From contig NZ_CP074570.1 of assembly GCF_019900845.1 (NCBI RefSeq), positions 2,294,001-2,358,000 on the forward strand: 64,000 nucleotides of DNA, in the 5' to 3' direction. Positions 57,182-64,000 of this stretch are shown in pieces; the first letter of the stretch is position 1; each line of letters begins with the position of its first letter. A model generated the notes under the pieces. That model was not told where the DNA came from. It worked only from the letters and a program-made list of their open reading frames with translations, and did not search any database. The DNA is from Paraneptunicella aestuarii (lineage in GTDB: Bacteria > Pseudomonadota > Gammaproteobacteria > Enterobacterales > Alteromonadaceae). The position numbers were made by a program, and so were the translations under genes.

Positions 57182-57763
57182 ATGGAAAAACGGTCAAAGA
57201 CCAATATTTCACAGCAAGATTCACAAGATGATCATAATTCAATGACAAATCAAAATATTGCCTCGGTAGACAATTGCCTGATCAGGATTATCTGTCTTGG
57301 AAATCCATTGCATGGCGATGATGGTTTTGGATTTCATGTCTTTCAGTGTTTAAAACAAAAAGCGCTTCCTGAGAATGTTGAGCTCATTGATGGTCGCACC
57401 GCAGGATTGGCATTATTGCCTCTGTTTAAGGACTGTGAGCGAGTCATTGTGGTTGATGTGGTATCCAATACCGAGGCTACCAATAACGAACAAATTAAAG
57501 CTGGAGAAATTGTCGTTATTCGTGAGTTACAAGAGAATCTGGAGCAATCCCATTTGCAATTTGAACATGGTGGTAGTCTGGTTGAACTCATTGCCATGTT
57601 ACCTGTTTATCAGCAATCTATTCCCCATATTGATTTTGTTGGCGCTGTTGGCCAGAACGATCGATTCTATGATCAAACATTAGGAGCAAAGCTACTGGCT
57701 CAGGTTAATCTGGTGGTGGATGAGGTTTTAGCGTTGCTTTTGACTGGCAAAAACGCGCCATGA
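57182..57763 (+). CDS. [NiFe]-hydrogenase maturation endopeptidase
   Basis: 193 aa HyaD/HycI-family protease that trims the C-terminus of the hydrogenase large subunit after Ni insertion. Motifs: CLGNPLHGDDGFGFHVF near residue 40 with the Ni-sensing acidic residues, DGRTAGLALLPLF, VIVVDVVSN, and the histidine in FEHGGSLVELIAML. ATG 57182 is preceded by AGGA at 57170-57173; a TTG upstream (57164) is less likely. A 30-residue polar N-terminal extension (KRSKTNISQQDSQDDHNS) is unusual for the family. It overlaps hypF and opens the hyp operon. Confidence 0.9.
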   Translation: MEKRSKTNISQQDSQDDHNSMTNQNIASVDNCLIRIICLGNPLHGDDGFGFHVFQCLKQKALPENVELIDGRTAGLALLPLFKDCERVIVVDVVSNTEATNNEQIKAGEIVVIRELQENLEQSHLQFEHGGSLVELIAMLPVYQQSIPHIDFVGAVGQNDRFYDQTLGAKLLAQVNLVVDEVLALLLTGKNAP

Positions 57764-60204
57764 ATAACTGCGCTCTTTATTATCAGTTGCGATTTACAGG
57801 GATCATTCAAGGCATAGGCTTTCGCCCAACCGTCTGTCGGGTAGCAGAAAGGTTAGGAATTAAAGGCGAAATAGAGAATCGTTACGCTGACGTTGTCGTT
57901 CGCTTTGTTGCATCAGAACAATTAGCCAATCGTTTTTTACAAGAGATTCAGCAAGCTTGCCCAGCAACAGGGCACATTGAAAGCGTTGAACTTGTCGCTC
58001 ACTCAATTAAACCACATCCTCCTTATTCAGATTTTAACATTGTCCAAAGTGCAGCTAAGGCAATAGACCGTTCGGTTGATTCTGTTTCGCCAATCTATGT
58101 GCCGGTTGATAAAGCCATGTGCTCCGTTTGTGTGTCGGAACTGGATAACATGAATTTGAGTGAACCATTTCGATTCTGTTGCGATTGTGGGCCTCGTTTC
58201 ACCATATTAAAAAGAATGCCTTATACCCGCTTGAATACAGCAATGAATGACTTTGCTTTGTGCTCGCAATGCCAAAGCGAATTCGACGATTTGAACCAGC
58301 GACGAGCACACTTTGAAGGTATTTGCTGTGCTCAATGTCAGCCTGAGTTACGGTACTGCGATGTGCAAGGGAAACCATTATGTGATGCTGAGCATACGAT
58401 CGCATTTGCCGCCCAAGCCATTGCTCAAGGGAAAATATTGGCGATAAAAGGGATAGGGGGCTTTCATTTAGCCTGTGATGCCCTTAATCCTAAAAGTATT
58501 GCCGAACTTAGGCAGCGCAAGCATCGTCCTGATAAGCCTTTGGCGGTGATGTTTCGTGATATTGCGCAGTTGCAGAATTACTACGAGTTGAATGCACAGG
58601 AAGAGGCTGTATTAACTTCGTCACAAGCGCCAATTGTGCTACTGGAAAAGTCCAGATTTAAGCGTTTGTTACCTGATAATCTTTCTCCGCAGAACCATTC
58701 CATTGGCGTGATGTTGGCTTATTCGCCACTGCACTATCTGTTATTAGAGAGAGGTCCGAATCCATTAGTGATGACCTCTGGCAATGTCAGCGGTAGTCCC
58801 ATATGTCATGCTAATGAACAGGCGTTGGCTTCGTTAAGCGGAATTGCGGATCTCTTTGTTTTGCACAATCGGGATATTGAACATCCTCTGGATGATTCAG
58901 TGGTTCAAATCCTATCGGGCAAACCCCGACTCATTCGGCGAGCCAGAGGGTATGTGCCAGAAAGTATTTCAGTTCATTTAAGAGACAAAGTTGAAAAGCC
59001 TCAGCAAATATTGGCTTTGGGGGGCGATCTTAAAAATAGTTTTGCCTTAATGAAGGGCTCCTTAAATGAACGGGCAGATGTTGTGTTATCGGGATTTAAT
59101 GGCGATTTAGGTAGTCTTGAATGCTTTCAATCATTCAAGGTTAAAATTCAACAATATTGTGAGCTGTTTGCTTTTGCGCCTACAGCGATCGCAGTAGATG
59201 CACATCCAGATTATGTATCCTCACGCTACGGTGAACAGCTAGCCCAAGAGCTGGCAATCCCCTTAATACAGGTACAACACCATCATGCCCATATGGCAGC
59301 CTGTTTGGCTGAACATCAACTTTCCCCTGAGCAGAACGTATTTGCCCTTTGTCTGGATGGATTAGGTTTTGGTGATGATAAGCAAGGACAATTAGCGACA
59401 AATGACAGCCAGATTTGGGGCTGTGAATTACTTTATGGTAATGCGGATTCCGTACAAAGGCTTGGCTCGTTAAAGCCTTATCCTTTATTAGGCGGAGACA
59501 AAGCCAATACCCAGCCTTATCGTAATTTAGTGGCGCTGTTAGCTAATCCAGAACAGCCTCAAAACGACGAATTGCTTAACTTTATACAGCAACGCTTCCC
59601 TAAAATAGCCTCCCAACTAGAACAATTGTGGCAACTAGCCGATTATCAATATACGCATTCGATAAACCTGTGCTCTTCGACTGGGCGACTGTTTGATGCT
59701 GCTGCTTGCCTGTTGGGTGTTGCTCCCATGCAAATCAGCTACGAGGGACAAGCTGCGCAAGCATTGGAAAATTTGGCGCAACAAGGTGATCTTCTCTATC
59801 GTTTACCTTGTACTCCGGGGGTGAGTTTTGATGGCATTGGGCGCTTGAATGCTCATACTTTGTTTACGTGTATGCTTCAGGAATTAGTAAAACACGATAA
59901 CGATAAGCAAATTCGCGCCAATATCGCTCTCGGATTTCACCAATATGTGATCGATGGGCTAATTAGCATGGTTAATCATGCTGTTAACGCGTTATCATCT
60001 GAATCTATTGCAACAATAAACAAAACGCTTGTATTGACCGGAGGTTGCATGCAAAACCGTATTTTATGTGAAGGGCTGCAACAATCTTTATCAGAGATGG
60101 GGTGGCAGGTATTGTCTCATCAAACCGTTCCTTGCAATGATGGTGGTTTGGCGTTAGGGCAATGCCTTGTTGCATCCTCTCAATTAAGCCGTCGAGGAAT
60201 CTGA
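57760..60204 (+). CDS. hypF: HypF, carbamoyltransferase for hydrogenase maturation
   Basis: Uses carbamoyl phosphate and ATP to carbamoylate the HypE C-terminal cysteine, the source of the active-site cyanides. 814 aa, a bit longer than typical. Domains: acylphosphatase (GIIQGIGFRPTVCR near residue 14), two zinc fingers (CSVCVSEL, CCDCGPRF, CSQCQSEF, CCAQC) at about 120-205, YrdC-like (KGIGGFHLACDA), and the Kae1-like C-terminal domain (HHHAHMAACLAEH, and GGCMQNRILCEGL near 765). Overlaps the endopeptidase gene by four bases and is followed by hypC. Confidence 0.96.
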   Translation: MNNCALYYQLRFTGIIQGIGFRPTVCRVAERLGIKGEIENRYADVVVRFVASEQLANRFLQEIQQACPATGHIESVELVAHSIKPHPPYSDFNIVQSAAKAIDRSVDSVSPIYVPVDKAMCSVCVSELDNMNLSEPFRFCCDCGPRFTILKRMPYTRLNTAMNDFALCSQCQSEFDDLNQRRAHFEGICCAQCQPELRYCDVQGKPLCDAEHTIAFAAQAIAQGKILAIKGIGGFHLACDALNPKSIAELRQRKHRPDKPLAVMFRDIAQLQNYYELNAQEEAVLTSSQAPIVLLEKSRFKRLLPDNLSPQNHSIGVMLAYSPLHYLLLERGPNPLVMTSGNVSGSPICHANEQALASLSGIADLFVLHNRDIEHPLDDSVVQILSGKPRLIRRARGYVPESISVHLRDKVEKPQQILALGGDLKNSFALMKGSLNERADVVLSGFNGDLGSLECFQSFKVKIQQYCELFAFAPTAIAVDAHPDYVSSRYGEQLAQELAIPLIQVQHHHAHMAACLAEHQLSPEQNVFALCLDGLGFGDDKQGQLATNDSQIWGCELLYGNADSVQRLGSLKPYPLLGGDKANTQPYRNLVALLANPEQPQNDELLNFIQQRFPKIASQLEQLWQLADYQYTHSINLCSSTGRLFDAAACLLGVAPMQISYEGQAAQALENLAQQGDLLYRLPCTPGVSFDGIGRLNAHTLFTCMLQELVKHDNDKQIRANIALGFHQYVIDGLISMVNHAVNALSSESIATINKTLVLTGGCMQNRILCEGLQQSLSEMGWQVLSHQTVPCNDGGLALGQCLVASSQLSRRGI

Positions 60205-60206
60205 GC

Positions 60207-60467
60207 ATGTGTTTAGGTGTGCCTGCTCAAATAGTCAGTATTGAAGATGCTACCTTGGGAACCGCTACTGCTGATACCGGAGGTGTACAGTGCATAGTGA
60301 ATATCGGATTGCTGGATTTGCAGGGTAAATCACAACAAGAGTTGATTGGTTCCTATGTGCTGGTGCATGTGGGTTTTGCCATGGCAATTATTGACGAACA
60401 GGAAGCAATGGATACGCTTAAACTACTACAGCAGATGTCCGGAGAGGCCAATGAACTCGACGACTAG
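60207..60467 (+). CDS. hypC: HypC, hydrogenase assembly chaperone
   Basis: 86 aa chaperone that, with HypD, holds the Fe(CN)2CO unit and delivers it to the large subunit. N-terminal MCLGVPAQIVSI with the essential Cys2; VLVHVGFAMAIIDEQEA is the family core. The start follows GAGGAAT of the hypF end. It overlaps hypD by 17 bases. Confidence 0.96.
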   Translation: MCLGVPAQIVSIEDATLGTATADTGGVQCIVNIGLLDLQGKSQQELIGSYVLVHVGFAMAIIDEQEAMDTLKLLQQMSGEANELDD

Positions 60468-61602
60468 CGCTAATTCGGGCTCAACTGCACTCGCGTTTAA
60501 AGATCAGACTATCGTGCAAACCCTGGCTAAGAATATCACTTCGCTTGCCAATCAATTAGCTGAGCTTAAAAAGCGCCCCTTACAGATTATGGAAGTATGC
60601 GGCGGGCATACTCACGCGATTTACCGTTTTGGTCTGGATCAGTTATTGCCCGATACCCTTGAGTTCGTGCATGGCCCAGGTTGTCCGGTGTGTGTACTGC
60701 CGCCCGAAGCTGTCGATAATGCTATTGCGCTTGCTCAGCAGCCCAATACGATTCTTGCCAGTTTTGGCGATACCTTGAGAGTTCCGGGCTCTGCAAACAG
60801 TTTACTGCAAGCAAAAGCCCTGGGGGCAGATGTTCGAGTCTTGTATTCGCCAATGGATGCTTTACAGCTAGCAACGCAACATCCTGACAAGCGCATTATC
60901 TTCTTTGCCATTGGTTTTGATACCACCATGCCAGGCATTGCTTACAGCATCCAACAGGCATATCAGCAACAAATCCCTAATCTGTTTTTTTATTGCCACC
61001 ACATTCGTTTGCTTCCAACGCTGGAAGGATTATTTCTGCAACCCAATCCGGTAAAGTTAGACGGTTTAATCGGACCGGGGCATGTCAGCATGGTTATAGG
61101 AAGCAAGGTCTATGAAGACTTTGTCACAAAAACAGATTTGCCTTTGGTTATTGCGGGTTTTGAACCTGTTGATTTGCTGGATGCTCTTTATCAAATTTTA
61201 TTGCAAATAGAGCAAGGTGAGTCTCGGGTTGAAAACCGTTATACCCGAGTTGTACAAGAACAAGGTAATCAAGCAGCGCTGAAAAGTATCCATGAGGTGT
61301 TTGATATGGATATTGATGCTAATTGGCGAGGTTTAGGCGAGGTTTCCGGTTCAGGCGTGCATATTAAAGACAAGTACCGGGCTTATGATGCTCAACAATT
61401 TATCAATAAAGAAGAAGCGAATAAGCACTCAGAAACACAACTTGAACCCATTTATTGCCAGCAGGTGATGACCGGGCAATTGCGTCCAACACAATGCCCT
61501 AAATTTAATTCAGAATGCATTCCTGAACATCCACTTGGAGCTTTGATGGTGTCATCGGAAGGGGCGTGCGCAGCGTACTATCAGTATAAAATTCGGGCAT
61601 AG
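60451..61602 (+). CDS. hypD: HypD, Fe-(CN)2CO assembly scaffold
   Basis: [4Fe-4S] protein on which CN and CO are attached to iron. 383 aa from ATG 60451, which has GGAGAGG four bases upstream; a longer frame begins inside hypC and is rejected. Motifs: IMEVCGGHTHAIYRFG near residue 47, FVHGPGCPVCVLP near 70, GFDTTMPG, and CIPEHPLGALMVSSEGACAAY with the cluster cysteines near the C-terminus. Confidence 0.96.
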   Translation: MNSTTSANSGSTALAFKDQTIVQTLAKNITSLANQLAELKKRPLQIMEVCGGHTHAIYRFGLDQLLPDTLEFVHGPGCPVCVLPPEAVDNAIALAQQPNTILASFGDTLRVPGSANSLLQAKALGADVRVLYSPMDALQLATQHPDKRIIFFAIGFDTTMPGIAYSIQQAYQQQIPNLFFYCHHIRLLPTLEGLFLQPNPVKLDGLIGPGHVSMVIGSKVYEDFVTKTDLPLVIAGFEPVDLLDALYQILLQIEQGESRVENRYTRVVQEQGNQAALKSIHEVFDMDIDANWRGLGEVSGSGVHIKDKYRAYDAQQFINKEEANKHSETQLEPIYCQQVMTGQLRPTQCPKFNSECIPEHPLGALMVSSEGACAAYYQYKIRA

Positions 61603-61613
61603 ATAAAGTACAG

Positions 61614-62690
61614 ATGACGACGAACGACAAAAGTAACGAAGCAAATAAAGAAATAATCACTTTAGCTCATGGTGCTGGCGGCAGAGCCATGCAAAACCTT
61701 ATTGAGGGCTTGTTTTTAAAGGCTTTCGGCGATGAAGGTTTGTTGTTAAAAGACGATCAGGCAAGGTTATACCTAACCGAATATGCAGTTCATCAGCTTG
61801 CAATGACCACCGACAGTTACGTGGTTTCGCCAATCCAATTCCCCGGCGGTGATATTGGCAAGCTTGCCGTGTATGGCACAGTGAATGATTTAGCCGTTGG
61901 CGGTGCCATTCCCTTATATTTGAGTGCGGCTTTTATTATTGAAGAAGGGCTTTCTATTGCCGAGTTGGGATCCATCGTGTATTCCATGGCACAAGCTGCA
62001 CAAACGGCAAAGGTGAAAATCGTCACGGGTGATACCAAAGTCGTCGAGCGAGGCAAAGCCGATAAGTTGTTTATTAATACAACGGGTATTGGCGTTATCC
62101 CGCCCAATATCGAGATTAGCGCGCAAAAAGCCCGCCCCGGAGACAAAGTCATCGTTAATGGCAATATTGGAAGCCACGGTGCGGCTGTGATGCTGGCGCG
62201 TGGTGAGCTTGGGCTTTCTGCTGATATTAAAAGCGACTGTGCGCCTCTAAACCTGCTCATACAGCCTCTTTTACAACAGTTTCCTGATATTCATTGTATG
62301 CGTGATGCAACCCGTGGCGGCGTGGGTGTTGTGCTCAATGAACTGGCGCAGGCTTCTGGCGTTAATATTGAATTGATTGAGCCGAATTTGCCGATTACGC
62401 CACAGGTAAATGGCGTATGTGAATTATTAGGGTTAGAGCCGCTTTATCTGGCCAATGAAGGATTGGCTGTGTTTATTGTTCCTGAAGAGCATGCTGACGC
62501 CATTTTGCGACAAATGCAGCAGCATCCTCACGGAGAACACGCCAGAATCATCGGCTCTGTGGTTGATTCGGTTCCAGACAAAACAACAAAAGGCCAGTCT
62601 TCACAAGCTTTGCTCTATATCAAGAATGAATTTGGTAGCAAGCGTATCCTTGATATTCCCTATGGGATTCAATTGCCGAGGATTTGCTGA
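61614..62690 (+). CDS. hypE: HypE, carbamoyl dehydratase
   Basis: Dehydrates the thiocarbamate on its own C-terminal cysteine to thiocyanate, then donates cyanide to HypCD. 358 aa. PurM-like ATP-binding features: LAHGAGGRAMQNLI near residue 18, VVSPIQFPGGDIGKLAV, KIVTGDTKVVERG, MRDATRGGVGVVLNELA near 230. The C-terminus is LPRIC, keeping the essential terminal cysteine. 11 bases after hypD. Confidence 0.97.
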   Translation: MTTNDKSNEANKEIITLAHGAGGRAMQNLIEGLFLKAFGDEGLLLKDDQARLYLTEYAVHQLAMTTDSYVVSPIQFPGGDIGKLAVYGTVNDLAVGGAIPLYLSAAFIIEEGLSIAELGSIVYSMAQAAQTAKVKIVTGDTKVVERGKADKLFINTTGIGVIPPNIEISAQKARPGDKVIVNGNIGSHGAAVMLARGELGLSADIKSDCAPLNLLIQPLLQQFPDIHCMRDATRGGVGVVLNELAQASGVNIELIEPNLPITPQVNGVCELLGLEPLYLANEGLAVFIVPEEHADAILRQMQQHPHGEHARIIGSVVDSVPDKTTKGQSSQALLYIKNEFGSKRILDIPYGIQLPRIC

Positions 62691-62711
62691 TGCACCTGAG
62701 AGGATTTGTTG

Positions 62712-63044
62712 ATGCATGAATTGTCGCTGGTGAAATCCTTGTTGCAGCAGGTTGAACCTTATCAGGATCGACCGATCAAAAAAGTGGTACTCGAAGTGGG
62801 AACCATGACCTGCGTCGATCCGGAGCGCTTGGTATTTTGCTTTGATATGGTGAAAGAGGAAGCGGGATTGAGCGATGTTAATTTGCAGATCAACATGCAG
62901 CAAGCGATAGCTAAATGCCAGCAATGTGAACGAGAGTTCAAGTTACAACAATTAGGGCAGCCCTGCGAATGTGGCAGTTACCACTATACTATTGGCACAG
63001 GGCGAGATTTAAATTTAATCGAAATAGAGTTTAACGATGTGTAA
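62712..63044 (+). CDS. hypA: HypA, nickel metallochaperone
   Basis: Delivers Ni to the hydrogenase large subunit together with HypB. 110 aa. ATG 62712 gives the mandatory N-terminal MHELS (Ni-binding Met-His-Glu); GAGAGG lies upstream at 62698-62703. Zinc-site cysteines are CQQC and PCECG: the second pair is C-x-C, one residue shorter than the usual C-x2-C. It overlaps hypB by eight bases. Confidence 0.94.
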   Translation: MHELSLVKSLLQQVEPYQDRPIKKVVLEVGTMTCVDPERLVFCFDMVKEEAGLSDVNLQINMQQAIAKCQQCEREFKLQQLGQPCECGSYHYTIGTGRDLNLIEIEFNDV

Positions 63045-63789
63045 TCACTGTGGTTGTAGCGCAGAAAAAGCGCGAATTTCAGATCCTCAAAGCGGCAAAC
63101 ACACTCATTTGCATATGGATGGCAACAGCCTGAAATTGCAAGAGTCATTACTGGCGGGCAATACGGCTCTCGCTGAACAAAACAGAAAATGGCTGCAAAA
63201 ATTACAAGTGATTGCCATTAACTTAATGGGCACGCCGGGCGCAGGTAAAACCGCTTTGTTGGAAGCAACCTTGAAAGCCCCTCAGTTCGCTTCGCTGGAT
63301 ATTTCTGTGCTTGAAGGTGATCAACAAACCTCTAACGATGCCAAGCGTATTCAGTCTGCCGGTGGCAAGGTGCTGCAAATTAACACAGGCACGGGATGCC
63401 ATCTGGATGCAGACATGATCCATTCCGGTATTCATAGTCTGGAGCCTCAACCCGGTAGCCTGCTGTTTATTGAAAATGTAGGGAATCTGGTTTGTCCGGC
63501 ATTATTCGATTTAGGCGAGAATTACCGCATTACCATGATGTCGGTGACTGACGGTGCGGATAAACCGGAAAAGTACCCGCATATGTTCAGCGAATGCGAT
63601 TTAATCATCATAAACAAGGCGGATTTATTGCCTTACGTTGATTTCGATTTGGAATACGCCAAAAACTGTATTGCCAAATTAAATCCTGACGCCGACGTGA
63701 TTTTAATGTCAGCAAATAAACAGGGGGATGCAGATGAAGAGAATCAACAGTGGCAACAGTGGTTAATGAACCGGGTGAATAATGCGTAA
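63037..63789 (+). CDS. hypB: HypB, nickel-insertion GTPase
   Basis: GTPase for nickel insertion into hydrogenase. 250 aa. The N-terminal CNHCGCS carries the high-affinity Ni site (C-x2-C-G-C). P-loop GTPGAGKTALLE near residue 69, VLEGDQQTSNDAKRI, GTGCHLDADMI, ENVGNLVCPA and NKADLLPY complete the G-protein set. Only a short KHTHLH stretch, not a long polyhistidine tract, so Ni storage is not indicated. Its end overlaps the next gene by eight bases. Confidence 0.97.
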   Translation: MCNHCGCSAEKARISDPQSGKHTHLHMDGNSLKLQESLLAGNTALAEQNRKWLQKLQVIAINLMGTPGAGKTALLEATLKAPQFASLDISVLEGDQQTSNDAKRIQSAGGKVLQINTGTGCHLDADMIHSGIHSLEPQPGSLLFIENVGNLVCPALFDLGENYRITMMSVTDGADKPEKYPHMFSECDLIIINKADLLPYVDFDLEYAKNCIAKLNPDADVILMSANKQGDADEENQQWQQWLMNRVNNA

Positions 63790-64000
63790 GCAGTATTTGC
63801 CCAAAGACTCGCTACCGGCACTTTATGAAGCGTTGAGAAAGCGGGGCTATAAGATCATCGCGCCTCATGTACATGATGGTGCTATCGTCTTTTCCGAGCA
63901 GCATTCTCCCGATACCTTACCCTGGGGATGGCAAGAGGAAACAGAGCCGGGACGTTATCAGCTACAACATACGGAACGGGATAATAAGTCAGAAAATCCA
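63782..64000 (+). CDS. Hydrogenase-associated iron-sulfur subunit, N-terminal part
   Basis: Begins at ATG 63782 inside hypB and is open to the window end (73 codons). The sequence ALYEALRKRGYKIIAPHV, then GAIVFSE and PWGWQEETEPGRYQL, looks like the start of the 4Fe-4S beta subunits of sulfhydrogenases and group 3b [NiFe]-hydrogenases (AsrA-like). No cysteine motif is reached yet, so the call rests on this N-terminal pattern and on the hyp context. If right, the hydrogenase structural genes follow downstream. Confidence 0.5.
   Translation, partial: MRKQYLPKDSLPALYEALRKRGYKIIAPHVHDGAIVFSEQHSPDTLPWGWQEETEPGRYQLQHTERDNKSENP

Noticed and set aside
60346-60450. Longer hypD start inside hypC
   Set aside because: Would add 35 residues with no similarity to HypD; ATG 60451 has GGAGAGG directly upstream and yields the normal length.
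61817-62260. 147-codon antisense frame in hypE
   Set aside because: Shadow frame inside a well-supported gene, composition rich in Ser/Pro/Ala without domain signal.
1-64000. CRISPR array, prophage, transposon or tRNA genes
   Set aside because: No regular spacer-repeat pattern, no transposase, integrase or phage structural frame, and no cloverleaf recognised by eye. Short repeats found are local to single spacers.

Overview
The window reads as a chromosomal segment of an aerobic, probably marine gammaproteobacterium of the Alteromonadales type. This is inferred from the sdhCDAB-sucABCD operon divergent from gltA, the cmoBA pair, acs followed by a LuxR-type response regulator, TonB-dependent receptors tied to alpha-glucan hydrolases, and moderately AT-rich DNA with short intergenic spacers. 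I ran no taxonomic search. No rRNA, tRNA, CRISPR array, transposase or integrase was seen.

Layout. 1-4251: the 3' part of a suf iron-sulfur assembly operon (sufC partial, sufD, sufS, an A-type carrier, sufT, sufE). 4378-9002: molybdenum cofactor and molybdate genes, beginning with a structured leader that looks like a Moco riboswitch, then moaA, moaB, moaC, moaD, moaE, modA and modB. No modC follows; a DUF4062 gene (9082-10158) sits there instead. 10142-16254: cmoB and cmoA (tRNA wobble-uridine modification, minus strand), acs with a response regulator, and adenosine deaminase. 16356-20242: a TonB receptor and citrate synthase on the minus strand. 20807-30725: the TCA operon sdhCDAB-sucAB-sucCD, with strong hairpins in two of its spacers and a SucB carrying two lipoyl domains.

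31758-43073 is an alpha-glucan uptake and degradation locus: a large TonB receptor, two overlapping flavin-dependent (tryptophan-type) halogenases, a GH31 alpha-glucosidase or transglucosidase, and a pullulanase-type GH13 enzyme, closed by a very stable terminator. 43640-44413 encodes a TauE/SafE-family permease. 44792-52045 is a signalling cluster: two tandem paralogues with pseudo-receiver, degenerate EAL, second pseudo-receiver and a shared C-terminal region, then a membrane hybrid histidine kinase. 52257-54313 is an FtsX/MacB-type ABC pair whose permease has a histidine-rich loop. It converges on a P-type cation ATPase (54415-57090).

57182-64000 is a tightly overlapping [NiFe]-hydrogenase maturation operon (endopeptidase, hypF, hypC, hypD, hypE, hypA, hypB) running off the window into an apparent iron-sulfur hydrogenase subunit. 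Fe-S assembly, Mo cofactor synthesis and Ni-Fe maturation therefore lie on one segment with the aerobic TCA core. The least explained parts are the twin halogenases in the glucan locus, the twin degenerate EAL proteins with their kinase, and the DUF4062 gene in place of modC.
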